64,000 nt of DNA from Verrucomicrobiota bacterium (GCA_017309115.1 JAFLEF010000001.1:248616-312615); one strand, 5' to 3'. Shown: positions 18,601 to 27,422, counted from the stretch's first letter. The notes: generated from the sequence alone by a model not told the origin. Numbers and translations are program-made.

Positions 18601-19127
18601 AAACGTACAATCATCAGGGATGGGCTACGACGCCCGACGGCAATCTGGTCGCGGCGAGGATCGGCACGCAGTTGCTGTTGTGGGACGCCGCCCGGGGTCA
18701 AATCGTCGGATCGTTCGAAACCGGTCAACCCCTGAATACCGTCACTTTCAGTCCCGATGGCCGGTGGGTCGCCGCCACGCAATTCGATCCCTTGGGCGTC
18801 GCCCATGTCTGGTCCGTTCCCGATCTGAAATCCGCGGGTACCTTTCGTCATCACCTCGAGTGCCACGCGGCTGGCTTCTCCCACGACAACCGCCGACTCA
18901 TTACCGGCAGCCTGGGCAGCGAGGCGGTGCGGCTTTGGGATCCCGCCACGGGCATGGATCTGATCACCCTTGCGGCTCCCATTTCCGAAGTAAACCGCGT
19001 CGAGTTTTCTCCCGACGGCAAACACCTCGTGGCTTCCAGTCAGCTCAGCAACTCCGCGATCTGGACGGCTCCGACCTGGGCCGAATTGGAGGCAATGGAG
19101 GGCGGTTTGAAGCAGAAGTCCCCTTAG
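15687..19127 (+). CDS. membrane Ser/Thr protein kinase with WD40 repeats
   Basis: A 1146-residue protein. Instead of a zinc ribbon it has an alpha-helical N-terminus (residues 1-60, [18 protein letters not shown]) typical of kinases paired with TIGR02999-type sigma factors. Kinase features: IGEGGMG (91-97), VALK lysine 115, HRDLKPSN (Asp208) and DFG 229-231, with the [12 protein letters not shown] activation segment. A transmembrane helix lies near 407-430, then a short coiled coil ([25 protein letters not shown] region), then many WD40 repeats with clear [21 protein letters not shown] units. All catalytic residues are present. It is paired with the sigma gene just upstream; target unknown. 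Confidence 0.93.
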   Translation: MNTPNLAIETIFNAAKALPPESRAEYLDLACREDAALRHELERLLSAAEGADRFFDANPVGLTQLGNTVMDTTVREGPGTRIGRYKLLQQIGEGGMGVVYMAEQEEPVRRRVALKIIKLGMDSKQVVARFEAERQALAMMDHPNIARVLDGGTTESGRPYFVMELVQGVSIIEFCDKARLPAQERLDLFLQVCEAVQSAHQKGIIHRDLKPSNILVTQHQGKPMPKVIDFGIAKATNQKLTEKTLFTQHATMIGTPAYMSPEQAEMSSMDVDTRSDIYSLGVLLYELLTGSTPFPEKRLRSLGYGEMQRVIAEEEPERPSARLSTLDHEQKTVVAKNRGEDLAALNTRLQGDLDWIVMKCLEKDRTRRYETANGLATDLKRHLDNEPVVARPPSLAYRLNRTWRRNRLACSAGLAVVLALALGIVLSSIQARKANQARLAALQAGEEERKQRTAADEARKAEATLRERAEASERTARRWSYAAAMNLAQKALANDDLARARDLLDAQRPTTGKEDLRGWEWRFLRGQCRTDEEQTLLTGLPPLSALALSPDGRFLAYAKMDASVTLMDLSTQQIVLQTKGSRNLGSLFRWRMDFSPAEPLFAVHEALPDGTFRILLWNTQLRTVHRAIPSSKEFGALRFSPDGRHLMICDLSQGLHLREIAHGDKVISWPDVTIAHGFLFSPDGKEALAVCTRTDLSVLSLDPAAPRQRILHSAEEFVGTVAVTSDGSTIASSDIVLETDIILRDWKTGEARGRLEGHRAFIHHLAFSPDNQLLASAGADQTVRLWDWRAGRCLATLRGHTGEVWAVAFTPDGRHLLSASKDGSIRRWPVHSKSEGLPFRLFAGGLNYVCGFTADSRWVITRNSTNGSFQRWGVDSAALPQPLFNAGTNTTITELSPDRTRLLVGHLDGWVREWDWARGQVLHQHQFGTEPISGVGYLSGGKTWAVSRTNSLCVWNHQLERIEGEFPLGLPETYNHQGWATTPDGNLVAARIGTQLLLWDAARGQIVGSFETGQPLNTVTFSPDGRWVAATQFDPLGVAHVWSVPDLKSAGTFRHHLECHAAGFSHDNRRLITGSLGSEAVRLWDPATGMDLITLAAPISEVNRVEFSPDGKHLVASSQLSNSAIWTAPTWAELEAMEGGLKQKSP

Positions 19128-19128
19128 T

Positions 19129-19248
19129 CCCGACAGCTTCATCGCCGCCACAGCCCGGCGACACGACCTGATCATCGCCACGCGCAACGTCGCCGACTAC
19201 TCGCGCCCGGGACTAAAGGTCATGAATCCAGCGACGAGCGACCAGTGA
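19129..19248 (+). pseudogene. VapC-type PIN toxin, C-terminal remnant
   Basis: Immediately after the kinase stop codon a frame reads DSFIAATARRHDLIIATRNV then ADYSRPGLKVMNP and stops at 19246-19248. This matches the last third of VapC PIN-domain toxins: the catalytic Asp of the D-x-x-IAATA motif, the ATRNVxDF segment, and the closing strand VxNP. No start codon or N-terminal half is present, because the upstream sequence is the kinase gene in another frame. It is best read as a leftover of a toxin gene that was truncated here. Confidence 0.65.
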
Positions 19249-19368
19249 AGTCAGTGGTCCGAATTTCCCTTCCACTGACCTGAGGCCGGGTGCCCCTGAC
19301 CCATCAAGCCATTGCCCAGCGCTCCGAACGCTCGGCCAAAAAGTCCATTTGTCCCCCGGGCGAGACTC

Positions 19369-19893
19369 ATGATTCCTTTCGCCATGCACTTGCCCCCGAA
19401 TCGCTGCGGAGCGCTTCTTGCCCTCGCGACTGCGTTCGTCGGAATCGCCACCCAGGCCGCTGAACCTCCCGCCGGGACGGAATTGGCGGAGCCCGAATAT
19501 CCGCGGCATCACTTCTCCGTCTTTGCCGGCGGTGTCACCAACTTCGACGAAGGCGAGGCCGACCGGGAAACCTCGTTGGCCGTCGGAGTGGAGTACGAGT
19601 ATCGCTTCGGCCGGTTGTTCGGCGCCGGAGTGCTGTTTGAAGATGTGTTCGGAGGCGAACGGGAATACCTCGTGCTAGCCCCCTTGTCCCTGCATCCGTG
19701 GAAGGGACTCCGACTGACGGCCGGCCCGGGCGCGGATTTTCGGTCCGGCGAAACCGAGTTCGTGTTCCGCGCCGGCGTGGGTTATGAATTTGAGCTCGGC
19801 CACGGGTGGACGTTGGCCCCGGAGATCGCCGGAGATTTCACGCACGAAGCGAAGACCCTGGTGTTTGGCGTCAGCGTGGGTTGGGGATTCTGA
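19369..19893 (+). CDS. outer-membrane beta-barrel-like protein
   Basis: About 174 residues from the ATG at 19369. An ATG at 19384 is also possible, and an open frame reaches back to 19312 without a signal peptide at its start. A signal peptide (GALLALATAFVGIATQAAE) precedes alternating strands rich in aromatic and Gly residues (YPRHHFSVFAGGV, SLAVGVEYEYRFGRLFGAGVLFED, FVFRAGVGYEFELGHGW) and a C-terminal LVFGVSVGWGF ending in Phe, as in outer-membrane barrels. Probably an 8-stranded barrel of unknown role. No operon partner is evident. Confidence 0.75.
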   Translation: MIPFAMHLPPNRCGALLALATAFVGIATQAAEPPAGTELAEPEYPRHHFSVFAGGVTNFDEGEADRETSLAVGVEYEYRFGRLFGAGVLFEDVFGGEREYLVLAPLSLHPWKGLRLTAGPGADFRSGETEFVFRAGVGYEFELGHGWTLAPEIAGDFTHEAKTLVFGVSVGWGF

Positions 19894-20249
19894 TCACCCA
19901 ACCGCGCGCTCCTTCCCCGGACCGCGAACCATTCCTGCCACTCATCCGCCAGATCGTTCAGCACCGCTGGAGTGATGGTGCGGAACATCGGCCAGCAAGG
20001 GCCATGGGGGTGGCAATCGCCCGGCCCGGCGGCAGTCTGTTGTGGGGCACTCCCCCTGCTTTCGGCCCTAGCGACGCAAGGGCAGCGAGGTGAAGCCGCA
20101 GCCCAAAGGGACGGCGGGAAGCCAGCAGGCTTGAATCCGGGCCGCACCTTGCTTTTCCATGCACCCAATTCCCCGGGATCTGATCGGAACACACCCGATA
20201 CGGACGATTCCATCCTGCAAGATTCACCGGAAGACCGTCGGAATTGTTT
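19894..20249. other. intergenic, no gene recognised
   Basis: About 356 bp of GC-rich sequence. Open frames exist on both strands but none looks like a protein. It should hold the promoter of the downstream ankyrin/haem gene. I found no clear promoter, RNA or repeat of the families described here. Confidence 0.4.
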
Positions 20250-22685
20250 ATGAACTCACTCATCGCCACCGCCGTCATCGGATGGTTCGCCGTCTCCTCG
20301 CTTCTGGCGGCGGGATCGGGGACCGACGCCACCGCCCTCATTGAGGCTATTCGGAGGGGAAATTCCACAGGTGTCCGGAAAACGCTGAAGGCCGGTGCGG
20401 ACCATCGATCACGCGATGCCCGCGGCAACACCCCGCTGCACTGGGCCGCGCTGTCGAGCGACGAGCGGATTGTGGCGCTCCTGCTCGAGGCTGGATCCGA
20501 CGCGCGCGCCACCAACAACGCCGGCGCGACGCCCCTCCATTATGGCGTGGGCAACGAGCGGGTGGTGGCGCTGCTGCTGAAGGCGGGCGCCAATCCCAAC
20601 GCCCGTTCTGTTGCGGGCGGCACGCCGATGCATTCCGCCGCGGCGCGGGCCGACTCATTCGCGACGATCAAACGGTTAGTGGAAGCCGGCGCCGAAGTCG
20701 ACCTCGGCCGCGTCCCCTCAGCCTCGCTTGAGCCGAGCGATACGCCCTTGAGCCTCGCGGCCTTCATGGGGGACGAGCGCACGGTGAGATTCCTGCTGGA
20801 CCGCGGTGCGGCCCCCGGAGGAACCGGTGGGACGAACAGTCAGTTCTCGCCCGTGGCGGCCGCCGCCTTCGCGGGACGGGAGAAGATTCTGAAGCAGCTC
20901 GTGGCGCGCGGTGGCTCGGTGAACTGCGACGACGGCTTCGCGGGCCATGCGCTTAATATTGTCGCGTATGCAGGGCACACCCCGTTGATTCCCTATCTGC
21001 TCGAACAGAACCTGGACCTCCACAGGACCACCTCTTTTGGCGAAGGCGTTCCGCCCATGGTCTGGTCGGCCTACAATGAAGCGGGGGATCCGACGTTTGC
21101 CCGGGCCCTGCTCGATCGCGGGTTGGACGTCAACGAGCCGAGCAGCGCCGGCAGCACCGCGCTCAGTTGGGCACTCAAGCGGGGGGAAACGCCACTGGTC
21201 GCCTTGTTGCGGTCGCGGGGGGCGACGGAGATTCCCACCAAGAGCAAGGTGGTTCCCCACAATCCTGTTCCCACCGACAGCCCCGAACGGGAACGGGCGA
21301 TTCGGAGCAGCATTCAGCGCGCGTTGAGCCTGTTGCAGGGATCCTCGGATGTCTTTCTGGACAACGGATTTGTCCAGCAAAGCGGTTGTGTTTCCTGCCA
21401 CCACCAGACCTTGCCGGCTGTCACGTTCGCCCTGGCGCAGGAACGCGGCTTCCGCCTGGATGACACGTCGCTGGCGCGGCAACTCGGGGCGCAGAAAACG
21501 GGTTGGTCCAAGACGCTGGATCGGGCCTACGAGATGCACGCGCCCCAACCGGCCCCGGCGGCGGTGATCGGCTATGGACTGCATGGCTTGCACGCGCTGC
21601 GGTACCAACCCGATGAACTGACCGACGCAATGGCCTGGTATTTGGCGGAGACGCAGTTGTCCGATGGTTCATGGCCGGACTTCGATTCTCGACCGCCGAT
21701 GGAGGAGGGGCAGATCATTGGAACGGCGCTCGCGCTCCGGGCGCTGCAATTCTACCCGCCGCCCGTGGGAACTCAGCCGTTGAAGAAGCGAATCGAACGG
21801 GCCCGTGCCTGGCTGGAGCGGTACCAGCCCCAAGATCTGAACCAGCGAATCTTTCGCCATCATGGCTTGGGCTGGGCCGGTGCGTCGCCCTCCGAACTCC
21901 GGCGAGAGACCAAAGCCCTGTTGTCACTGCAGCGTCCGGACGGAGGATGGGCGCCATTGCCGACGCTGGAGAGCGATTCCTGGACGACTGGGCACATGCT
22001 GGTGTCGTTGCATGAGGCGGGCGGCTTGCCGACCTCTGACCCAGCGTATGAGCGCGGCATCGAGTTTTTGCTCCGGACCCAGTTTGCAGATGGTTCGTGG
22101 TGGGTTCGCAGTCGGACGTGGCCCTTTCAACCGCACTTCGACAGCGGGTTCCCGCATGGCAAAGACCAGTGGATTTCCGCGGGCGGTACGGCCTGGGCGG
22201 CCATGGCGCTGCTGATGTCGATCGAGCCGACGTCCTCGAAGGACAACTTTCCCACGGCCCAACAACTCGTCGCCTCGACCAAGCTCGACCAGACGCCGCC
22301 GGTCGATCCCGTCCGCGAGCCCAAATCCACCGCGGCTTCATCCGCGTCCGTCGATTTCAATCGCGACATCCGTCCGCTGCTGGAGCGTTCCTGCGTGGGG
22401 TGTCACAGCGGCGAGAAACCCAAGGGTGGTTATGGCGTGACCACGCGCGACTTGGCGCTCAAGGGTGGCCAAAGCGGCGAAGCGGCCATCGTTCCCGGCC
22501 ACGCCGAGGGCAGCGCGCTTCTCCGATTCGTCCAGGACCAGGTGGAGGACCTGGAAATGCCACCCCTGGGCAAACGCGGGAAGTTCCCGGCGCTGACGAA
22601 GGAAGAGACGGCGCGGCTCCAGGTCTGGATTGACCAGGGCGCGGTCTGGCCCGAGGGCGTCACCCTCCAGGGGTCCGGGAAGTGA
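20250..22685 (+). CDS. ankyrin-repeat / cyclase-toroid / c-type haem fusion protein
   Basis: An 811-residue exported protein starting at the ATG at 20250 with signal peptide SLIATAVIGWFAVSSLLAAG. Residues ~30-340 are ankyrin repeats (GNTPLHWAA, GATPLHYGV, GGTPMHSAA, STALSWAL). Next come a CVSCHH haem-attachment motif (residues 380-385) and an alpha/alpha-toroid region of the squalene/hopene cyclase-prenyltransferase type (about 385-660; DGSWPDF, RPDGGWAPLP, FADGSWWV repeats). The C-terminus is a planctomycete-type cytochrome domain (FNRDIRPLLERSCVGCHSGE, CxxCH at 715-719; EDLEMPPLG with a possible Met ligand). Two CxxCH sites suggest a periplasmic dihaem protein. Substrate and partner unknown. 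Confidence 0.88.
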   Translation: MNSLIATAVIGWFAVSSLLAAGSGTDATALIEAIRRGNSTGVRKTLKAGADHRSRDARGNTPLHWAALSSDERIVALLLEAGSDARATNNAGATPLHYGVGNERVVALLLKAGANPNARSVAGGTPMHSAAARADSFATIKRLVEAGAEVDLGRVPSASLEPSDTPLSLAAFMGDERTVRFLLDRGAAPGGTGGTNSQFSPVAAAAFAGREKILKQLVARGGSVNCDDGFAGHALNIVAYAGHTPLIPYLLEQNLDLHRTTSFGEGVPPMVWSAYNEAGDPTFARALLDRGLDVNEPSSAGSTALSWALKRGETPLVALLRSRGATEIPTKSKVVPHNPVPTDSPERERAIRSSIQRALSLLQGSSDVFLDNGFVQQSGCVSCHHQTLPAVTFALAQERGFRLDDTSLARQLGAQKTGWSKTLDRAYEMHAPQPAPAAVIGYGLHGLHALRYQPDELTDAMAWYLAETQLSDGSWPDFDSRPPMEEGQIIGTALALRALQFYPPPVGTQPLKKRIERARAWLERYQPQDLNQRIFRHHGLGWAGASPSELRRETKALLSLQRPDGGWAPLPTLESDSWTTGHMLVSLHEAGGLPTSDPAYERGIEFLLRTQFADGSWWVRSRTWPFQPHFDSGFPHGKDQWISAGGTAWAAMALLMSIEPTSSKDNFPTAQQLVASTKLDQTPPVDPVREPKSTAASSASVDFNRDIRPLLERSCVGCHSGEKPKGGYGVTTRDLALKGGQSGEAAIVPGHAEGSALLRFVQDQVEDLEMPPLGKRGKFPALTKEETARLQVWIDQGAVWPEGVTLQGSGK

Positions 22686-22727
22686 CGGCGAGAGAATGGG
22701 GACGAAAGGGGTCAAAGGTCATCCGCA

Positions 22728-23690
22728 ATGAACCATTCGAAACCTCCCACGAAGGCGGCGATCAAAAAAGCCGAGAAACGGATCGAATCTGTGGCCAAAA
22801 AAGGGGCCACGGAACTTTACCTCGATGGACTGGGATTGGTCGAAGTCCCGGAATCCGTTCGTCAGCTCACTCAGTTGGATTTGCTCTACTTGGCCGACAA
22901 TTCCATCTCGCGACTCCCTGAATGGCTGGGAGAGCTCCACGGTATTCGTATCCTCGACGTTTCTGGCAACGACCTCGTTGAGCTACCCCAGTCGATCCAG
23001 GGGCTCACGAAATTGAAGAGGCTGATCCTTAGCTCGAATCGGTTGACCCTGCTTCCCGAGGAACTGGAACCCCTTTCCAGTCTGGAATCGCTAAGCCTTT
23101 CGAGTAACCCCTTGAGATCGCTTCCCGTATCCGTCACGCGGCTGAAGAATCTGCGCAGCATCATGGCGATTCATTGCGACCTTCGCGAACTGCCGGAAGG
23201 CTTTGGTTCCCTCGCGGCCCTCGAAAAGCTCGATCTCCAGGGCAATCGCGTCGAACGCCTTCCCCTCACTTTCACTCAACTCACGCGATTGACTGAGCTC
23301 AGCCTGGGAAACAACGCGTTGACTGTACTGCCGGAATCGCTGGGGGAGTTGACCGAGCTCACAGAGCTTTGGCTGCAGTACAACCAGCTTGTCGAAATCC
23401 CAAAAAGTGTGGGCTCGCTATCCCGCCTGACCAAGCTGTCGTTATCGGGAAATCGGGTTGCTGAGTTGCCGGAATCGATCGGAAACCTTGCCGCGCTTCG
23501 TTCGCTGTTCTTGGGTGAAAACCGCCTCTGTTCACTCCCTCGCACATTGAGGAGACTGCCGGTCCTCGAATACCTCTATCTTCACGATAACCCGGGTTTG
23601 AACATTCCTGAAAGTCTCCTGGGCGCCCGGCCAGGGCTCGGAAGCCCAGGGGAGGTCTCCAGAATCCTGGAGTACTGCTTCCCAGAGTAG
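22728..23690 (+). CDS. leucine-rich-repeat protein
   Basis: A 320-residue protein with no signal peptide. It is about twelve 23-residue leucine-rich repeats of the bacterial type, LxxLxLxxNxLxxLPxxLGxL (for example LTELSLGNNALTVLPESLGE). The Lys-rich N-terminus (PPTKAAIKKAEKRIESVAKKGATELYLDG) resembles LRR proteins with Roc-COR GTPases, and the C-terminal RILEYCFPE resembles the EILEYYF linker that precedes a Roc domain, but no GTPase follows. Probably an intracellular protein-interaction scaffold. It starts 42 bp after the cytochrome/ankyrin gene, so co-transcription is possible. Confidence 0.9.
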   Translation: MNHSKPPTKAAIKKAEKRIESVAKKGATELYLDGLGLVEVPESVRQLTQLDLLYLADNSISRLPEWLGELHGIRILDVSGNDLVELPQSIQGLTKLKRLILSSNRLTLLPEELEPLSSLESLSLSSNPLRSLPVSVTRLKNLRSIMAIHCDLRELPEGFGSLAALEKLDLQGNRVERLPLTFTQLTRLTELSLGNNALTVLPESLGELTELTELWLQYNQLVEIPKSVGSLSRLTKLSLSGNRVAELPESIGNLAALRSLFLGENRLCSLPRTLRRLPVLEYLYLHDNPGLNIPESLLGARPGLGSPGEVSRILEYCFPE

Positions 23691-23741
23691 TCGGACCCAG
23701 GCGGCCACCACGTCTGAATCCTGTTGTGAATTCCAATACAA

Positions 23742-23984
23742 GTGGCTGCGGACTGCCGCCCGCGGGTAACCCCTCTGACGCACCTCAGTACGAAGGCCGC
23801 CCATCTACTCCCTCGGCCCCTTGTCCGCAGCAGCGCCGCAGCGCAGTTCCACCTTCCCAAGGGGGTGGATGCGGGGGACCATTTCGTGGTCGAGGACAAT
23901 CCGGAGACGCAGGTCCTTACCCTGCGCAAGGTGAAGGACGGCGGGGATTGGTTCGGCATCTACGGGAATGCCCCCATTCCCTGA
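23742..23984 (+). pseudogene. possible AbrB/VapB-type antitoxin remnant
   Basis: Only the second half of this frame looks like a protein: QFHLPKGVDAGDHFVVEDN then PETQVLTLRKVKDGGDWF. It resembles the swapped-hairpin AbrB fold (LPxGVxxGDxFxVE...VLTLRKV) followed by the DWF tail seen in some PIN-toxin antitoxins. Its first ~30 codons look like noise and there is no ATG, only GTG. No toxin gene follows on this strand; an intact vapBC pair lies convergently at 24033-24697. The rest of the 342-bp gap (23691-24032) shows nothing else. Confidence 0.35.
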
Positions 23985-24032
23985 AGCTTCCCCCGCGCCG
24001 ACGTCAAATGTACCGCCCGAAACATGAACTGT

Positions 24033-24431
24033 TCATGGTCCAAATGTTTGGAGCTTTAGACCTTTGACGCGTTTGAACTCGCCGGAGTTGGCGGTGACGA
24101 GAACAGCTCCAAGACTGCGCGCTTGTGCCGCGATGAGGAGATCGAGAGGGCCGATGGTCTTGCCAGACGCCTCCAGCGCGGCACGGATCTCGGCATAGTG
24201 CAATGCCGCATCGAAGGTGAACTCGGGGATCGAGAAAAGGGCAAGAAAAGCCTCCAGACGCGCCGCCGGGTGGGGATGGGTTCGGAGATTCTTCTTCACT
24301 CCCGTCCAAAGTTCCGCGGCGACGATGACGGGAATGCCGGTGAGCGCCGGATCGGGAAGGCGCTCGAGGCCGCCACTGTTGCGCAGCACCGGGATGCAGG
24401 CGCTCGAGTCGAGAAGAAAGGCCGGTTTCAC
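24033..24431 (-). CDS. vapC: VapC-family PIN-domain ribonuclease toxin
   Basis: A 132-residue PIN-domain protein with the acidic site intact: Asp8 (LLDSSACI), Glu40 (VAAELWTG) and Asp97 (GPLDLLIAA), plus TANSGEF near residues 113-119, where Asn115 replaces the fourth acid as in many tRNA-cleaving VapC proteins. It should cleave RNA, typically tRNA, when released from its antitoxin. The antitoxin gene lies 11 bp upstream on the same strand. Chromosomal stabilising or stress-response roles are known for the family; the trigger here is unknown. Confidence 0.92.
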   Translation of the reverse strand: MKPAFLLDSSACIPVLRNSGGLERLPDPALTGIPVIVAAELWTGVKKNLRTHPHPAARLEAFLALFSIPEFTFDAALHYAEIRAALEASGKTIGPLDLLIAAQARSLGAVLVTANSGEFKRVKGLKLQTFGP

Positions 24432-24442
24432 CGGCGCCAGGG

Positions 24443-24697
24443 TCAGAAAACGGGGGCTGGCCGGTCGTGCTTGCTGGGGCGAGGGGGTGGCTCGGGAAAG
24501 TCACCTCCATCCGGAAACCTTTCCGCAAGGTGGCGAGCGATTTCGGCGAACGACCTTAGTTTCGGCGCCGTCAGTGGCTTGAGTATGACTTCCTCGCCGT
24601 GTTTTTCGATCTGAACCTCGGTGCCATCAAAGCGGAAGGCCTTCGGCAGGCGTACGGCCTGGCTCCCTCCATGCTGGAAAATCTTGGCAGTAACCAT
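24443..24697 (-). CDS. vapB: VapB-type antitoxin (AbrB/MazE fold)
   Basis: An 84-residue protein from the ATG at 24697 (MVTAKIFQHGGSQAVRLPKA). The FQHGGSQAVRLPKAFRFDGTEVQIEK pattern is the AbrB-type DNA-binding fold of VapB antitoxins. The Pro-rich C-terminal tail (EIARHLAERFPDGGDFPEPP) probably wraps the VapC active site. It precedes vapC by 11 bp and should autoregulate the pair. An upstream in-frame extension to 24748 would run into the neighbouring membrane-protein gene and is unlikely. Confidence 0.9.
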   Translation of the reverse strand: MVTAKIFQHGGSQAVRLPKAFRFDGTEVQIEKHGEEVILKPLTAPKLRSFAEIARHLAERFPDGGDFPEPPPRPSKHDRPAPVF

Positions 24698-24728
24698 ATC
24701 TACATCCTGGACGAGGTTCCGGCCGGCT

Positions 24729-25265
24729 CTACCTGATCCCACCCTCATTCGGAGCCGCGGGAAGAGGCGAGGTAAATAGCTGGATCAGTCGTTTGGTACC
24801 GAGTTGTCGACGGACCACTAACAGCAGGTTGTACCCGAGCAACGCTCCCGAAAGGCAGATCGTGTTGGCCCAAACGTGGGGGGCGTCGACCGCCCGGAAG
24901 ACTGCGGAAACCGCCGGACCAAAACCTCCGTGTTCATGCCGCCCCTCGAAGCCCTTTTCCAGCACGAGGACTAGGGCGACGCCCAACGAGTAGAGGATCG
25001 TCCGCACGAGGACATCCACCCAGGCCGGGCGGCCCCGAACCCACGAACCCAGCGGCGCATGCTCGAGCAATAGCACCACTTTGGCCAGAATGAGGGCGCC
25101 CACGAACGCCGCTGAAATGTGGTGGAACGCAATGGAGTATTCGGCCAGGATCAGTTGCTTCAGCAGCAGCAGCGCCGCGATCCAGCTCCCAAAATAGAGC
25201 ATCGCCAAACTGACGGCCTTGAGCTCCTTCTTCAGCCAACTCCCCTTGTTCTTGGTCTCGTTCAT
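24729..25265 (-). CDS. small integral membrane protein, function unknown
   Basis: A 178-residue protein with four predicted transmembrane helices: about 19-42 (SLAMLYFGSWIAALLLLKQL), 48-68 (HISAAFVGALILAKVVLLLE), 83-103 (VDVLVRTILYSLGVALVLVLE) and 130-152 (VWANTICLSGALLGYNLLLVV). Both ends are charged and probably cytoplasmic. I do not recognise a functional family. It ends 31 bp before vapB and may be transcribed through it. Confidence 0.8.
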   Translation of the reverse strand: MNETKNKGSWLKKELKAVSLAMLYFGSWIAALLLLKQLILAEYSIAFHHISAAFVGALILAKVVLLLEHAPLGSWVRGRPAWVDVLVRTILYSLGVALVLVLEKGFEGRHEHGGFGPAVSAVFRAVDAPHVWANTICLSGALLGYNLLLVVRRQLGTKRLIQLFTSPLPAAPNEGGIR

Positions 25266-25400
25266 GAACGCTGCGCCACTGCATCACGAGGGGTGCTGGA
25301 TTCCAACCTTCGGAATGAAATCCCGCTACCCGGATTGGGGCGTCGAGACTACGACGAGTCATGGATGACGCCCGCCCGTGGAGTGCGTCAGATCCCCTTT

Positions 25401-27380
25401 TCAGTTTCGTCGCCGTAGGAGGACCTTGATTTCGCGGGTTACGCCGCCGGGCATGGGAGTAGTCTTGTTGTACCGAATCTCTCCGGGCGCGGCGCTGAAT
25501 TCATCCCGGCCCACAGTCACGAAATCTCCTAGGTACAAATCGGTTCCCGTAATTAGGGATTCCTCCGTCTCCACCTCGCAGTCGCTGCCGAAGGAACTCG
25601 CCTGCTGCCGGGTCTGCATTCCCTTTTTCGGCGCCTCCAACGTGTCCAGCTCGAAGGACAGCGTGGTCTTCGGGGCGAAGAGGCTCGCGTCCTCGTCCGA
25701 CAGGAGCACGGTGAGTTCCATCTGAAGGACGTTCGAGACGGAGCTGCTCCATTGCACTTGGTCGCGGTAACCGCCCACCGAATCCTGCGGCTGGACCCGT
25801 CGGAAGGAACGCGCCCCGCCCGGGCAAATCGGCAATTGAGCGCGATCATCAGCGACGGTGTGCGCCCCCAAGGCAGACCCGGTGAGCGTGAAAATGATAT
25901 TGGTGAACCCGGGGATGCCCAACAGCGGAAACGGCTCGACGATCTCTTCGGTCGCCGTAACCACAGTGGCGGTCAGCTCATAGTTCTTCACCTCGGAACC
26001 ACGGAAAATTTCGCCGCCGACGCTCGCGCGGTTGTAGTTGGTGCGGAACGTGTCCGTAATGCGTAACTCCCCGTACCACTCGGGCAGGCAGGTCTCGAAC
26101 CCCGGCAGTCCGTCCACATTGCCTCCACCCAGAAGCTGGAGTTGACGCTCAATGCCCAGAAGGGCGACGACCAACCGCTGGTCGGGGCCGCGGGTTTCGC
26201 AGCATTCCAGAACCTGTTCCTGACAACGCGCCAGAAGTCCGACGACATCAGCCACGGAGGAGCCCTCCGAACCAACACCCATTAACTGCCGCTGCCGTTC
26301 CCACCCCAGCATCCAGGGAATCAACGCCCGGCCGACCAGACACTTCCGCATCGCACCGGCTACCCGCGGCTGAATATTCGCCTCATACCAGCGGGACGCC
26401 TTGGCCATCACGTCGACCACCGCAGTGCTGCCCGGCTCCTCATCCTCCACGCCGAACAATTGCCGCTGGCGCTCAATCGCCAGTTCGCCGGCGATCTCCT
26501 GCTGCAACGGCCGAATCGCCTCGGTCAATTCCGCGTCGAGGGCCTTCGCTTCGGCTTCCTCCTCCGGATAACACTCTTCCAAGGTGGCCTGCGGTCGGAC
26601 GCCACGTCGCGGGCGGACCGAGTCCTGCGGGACCGGACCGGTCGCGAGGAGGCTCTCCAGTTCCGGCAGGGTAAAGAGGGCTGAACCATGGCTGCGAAAC
26701 TGGCTCACCAGCAGACGGACCCGGTTGGTGCCCACCAGATCGGGCGCCAGATTCAGCCGGCGACCGTCATGATCGAAGGCGAACGAGGCCACCCGCGAGC
26801 GGGGAAGGTTGGTCGGATAGGTGCATTCCAGGAAGGTCGGTGACGCGAGGACGAGTCCCTCCGGCTCCAACCGCACAGCGCCGAGCAGTCCACCAGCGGC
26901 AGGCAGGCCGATCAAGTTGGTCAGCAGCGTCATGCGCGCCAGGGTCGGACGAAAGACGGCGTTGGTCGGAAGGTTGAGCGTGAACTCGGTGCCCTCGGGC
27001 GTGAAGATCTGCAGCAATCCTCCCCTTTCAGGTGTCACCAGCGAGACCGCCGTCAGCGCACCGGCCTGAGGAGTGACTGAGGGATCGGGCGGTTCGTCCG
27101 GCACCTCGAGCCCCCGGAAGAACCACTGCGAAGCGCTGGCGGGTTCGTTCGTGATGCGAAGCACGCCATCCGCAGGCGCGCCCGAGCCGACCTCGGCCCA
27201 ATCCACCCAGTTGGAAGAGGCCTGAATGCGCAGCGCCTGACCGGGATCTCCGCGCAACGTGAGGGAAACCGACCCACCGGAGACCACGGGCGGATCAAAC
27301 CGGGGTGGGCTGGCCTCGGTAGCTCGATTCACAACCAGCAGCAACACCGCGATCCCGGAGACCCAGAGCCTTCCTTTCAT
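25401..27380 (-). CDS. secreted protein with internal triple ERQRQL repeat, unknown function
   Basis: A 659-residue exported protein (signal peptide MKGRLWVSGIAVLLLVVNRATEA). Residues 30-95 form the LRGDPGQALRIQASSNWVDW...QWFFRGL module, an N-terminal version of the LExSxDLxxW module found in neighbours. Residues ~105-250 look like beta-strands. Residues ~300-430 hold three spaced repeats beginning IERQRQLFGVEDEE, WERQRQLMGVGSEG and IERQLQLLGGGNVD, each in a helical, cysteine-containing block. The C-terminal part (DTFRTNYNRASVGGEIFRGSE...) is beta-rich and unrecognised. No catalytic motif is seen. It stands alone between the membrane-protein gene and the divergent gene at 27675. Confidence 0.75.
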   Translation of the reverse strand: MKGRLWVSGIAVLLLVVNRATEASPPRFDPPVVSGGSVSLTLRGDPGQALRIQASSNWVDWAEVGSGAPADGVLRITNEPASASQWFFRGLEVPDEPPDPSVTPQAGALTAVSLVTPERGGLLQIFTPEGTEFTLNLPTNAVFRPTLARMTLLTNLIGLPAAGGLLGAVRLEPEGLVLASPTFLECTYPTNLPRSRVASFAFDHDGRRLNLAPDLVGTNRVRLLVSQFRSHGSALFTLPELESLLATGPVPQDSVRPRRGVRPQATLEECYPEEEAEAKALDAELTEAIRPLQQEIAGELAIERQRQLFGVEDEEPGSTAVVDVMAKASRWYEANIQPRVAGAMRKCLVGRALIPWMLGWERQRQLMGVGSEGSSVADVVGLLARCQEQVLECCETRGPDQRLVVALLGIERQLQLLGGGNVDGLPGFETCLPEWYGELRITDTFRTNYNRASVGGEIFRGSEVKNYELTATVVTATEEIVEPFPLLGIPGFTNIIFTLTGSALGAHTVADDRAQLPICPGGARSFRRVQPQDSVGGYRDQVQWSSSVSNVLQMELTVLLSDEDASLFAPKTTLSFELDTLEAPKKGMQTRQQASSFGSDCEVETEESLITGTDLYLGDFVTVGRDEFSAAPGEIRYNKTTPMPGGVTREIKVLLRRRN

Positions 27381-27416
27381 ATGCGTTCAGAGCATCGATA
27401 ATCTCGACTGGCCGTT

Positions 27417-27422
27417 TTGACA
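27417..27422. promoter_or_regulatory. candidate sigma70-like -35 box for the leftward secreted-protein gene
   Basis: On the minus strand TTGTCA (27422-27417) is followed after 17 bases by TATCGA, placing a start about 20 bases before the ATG at 27380. The -35 matches 5 of 6 and the -10 only 3 of 6, so this is weak. The rest of the gap 27381-27674 has a repeat-like CCGCTTACCGCTTCGCG segment near 27610-27640, similar to one at 959-995 upstream of the PPC-repeat gene. Confidence 0.2.

Noticed and set aside
19894-20249. Possible gene in the 356-bp gap before the ankyrin/haem gene
   Set aside because: Frames on both strands are short or proteinlike only by composition; no start with a family pattern.
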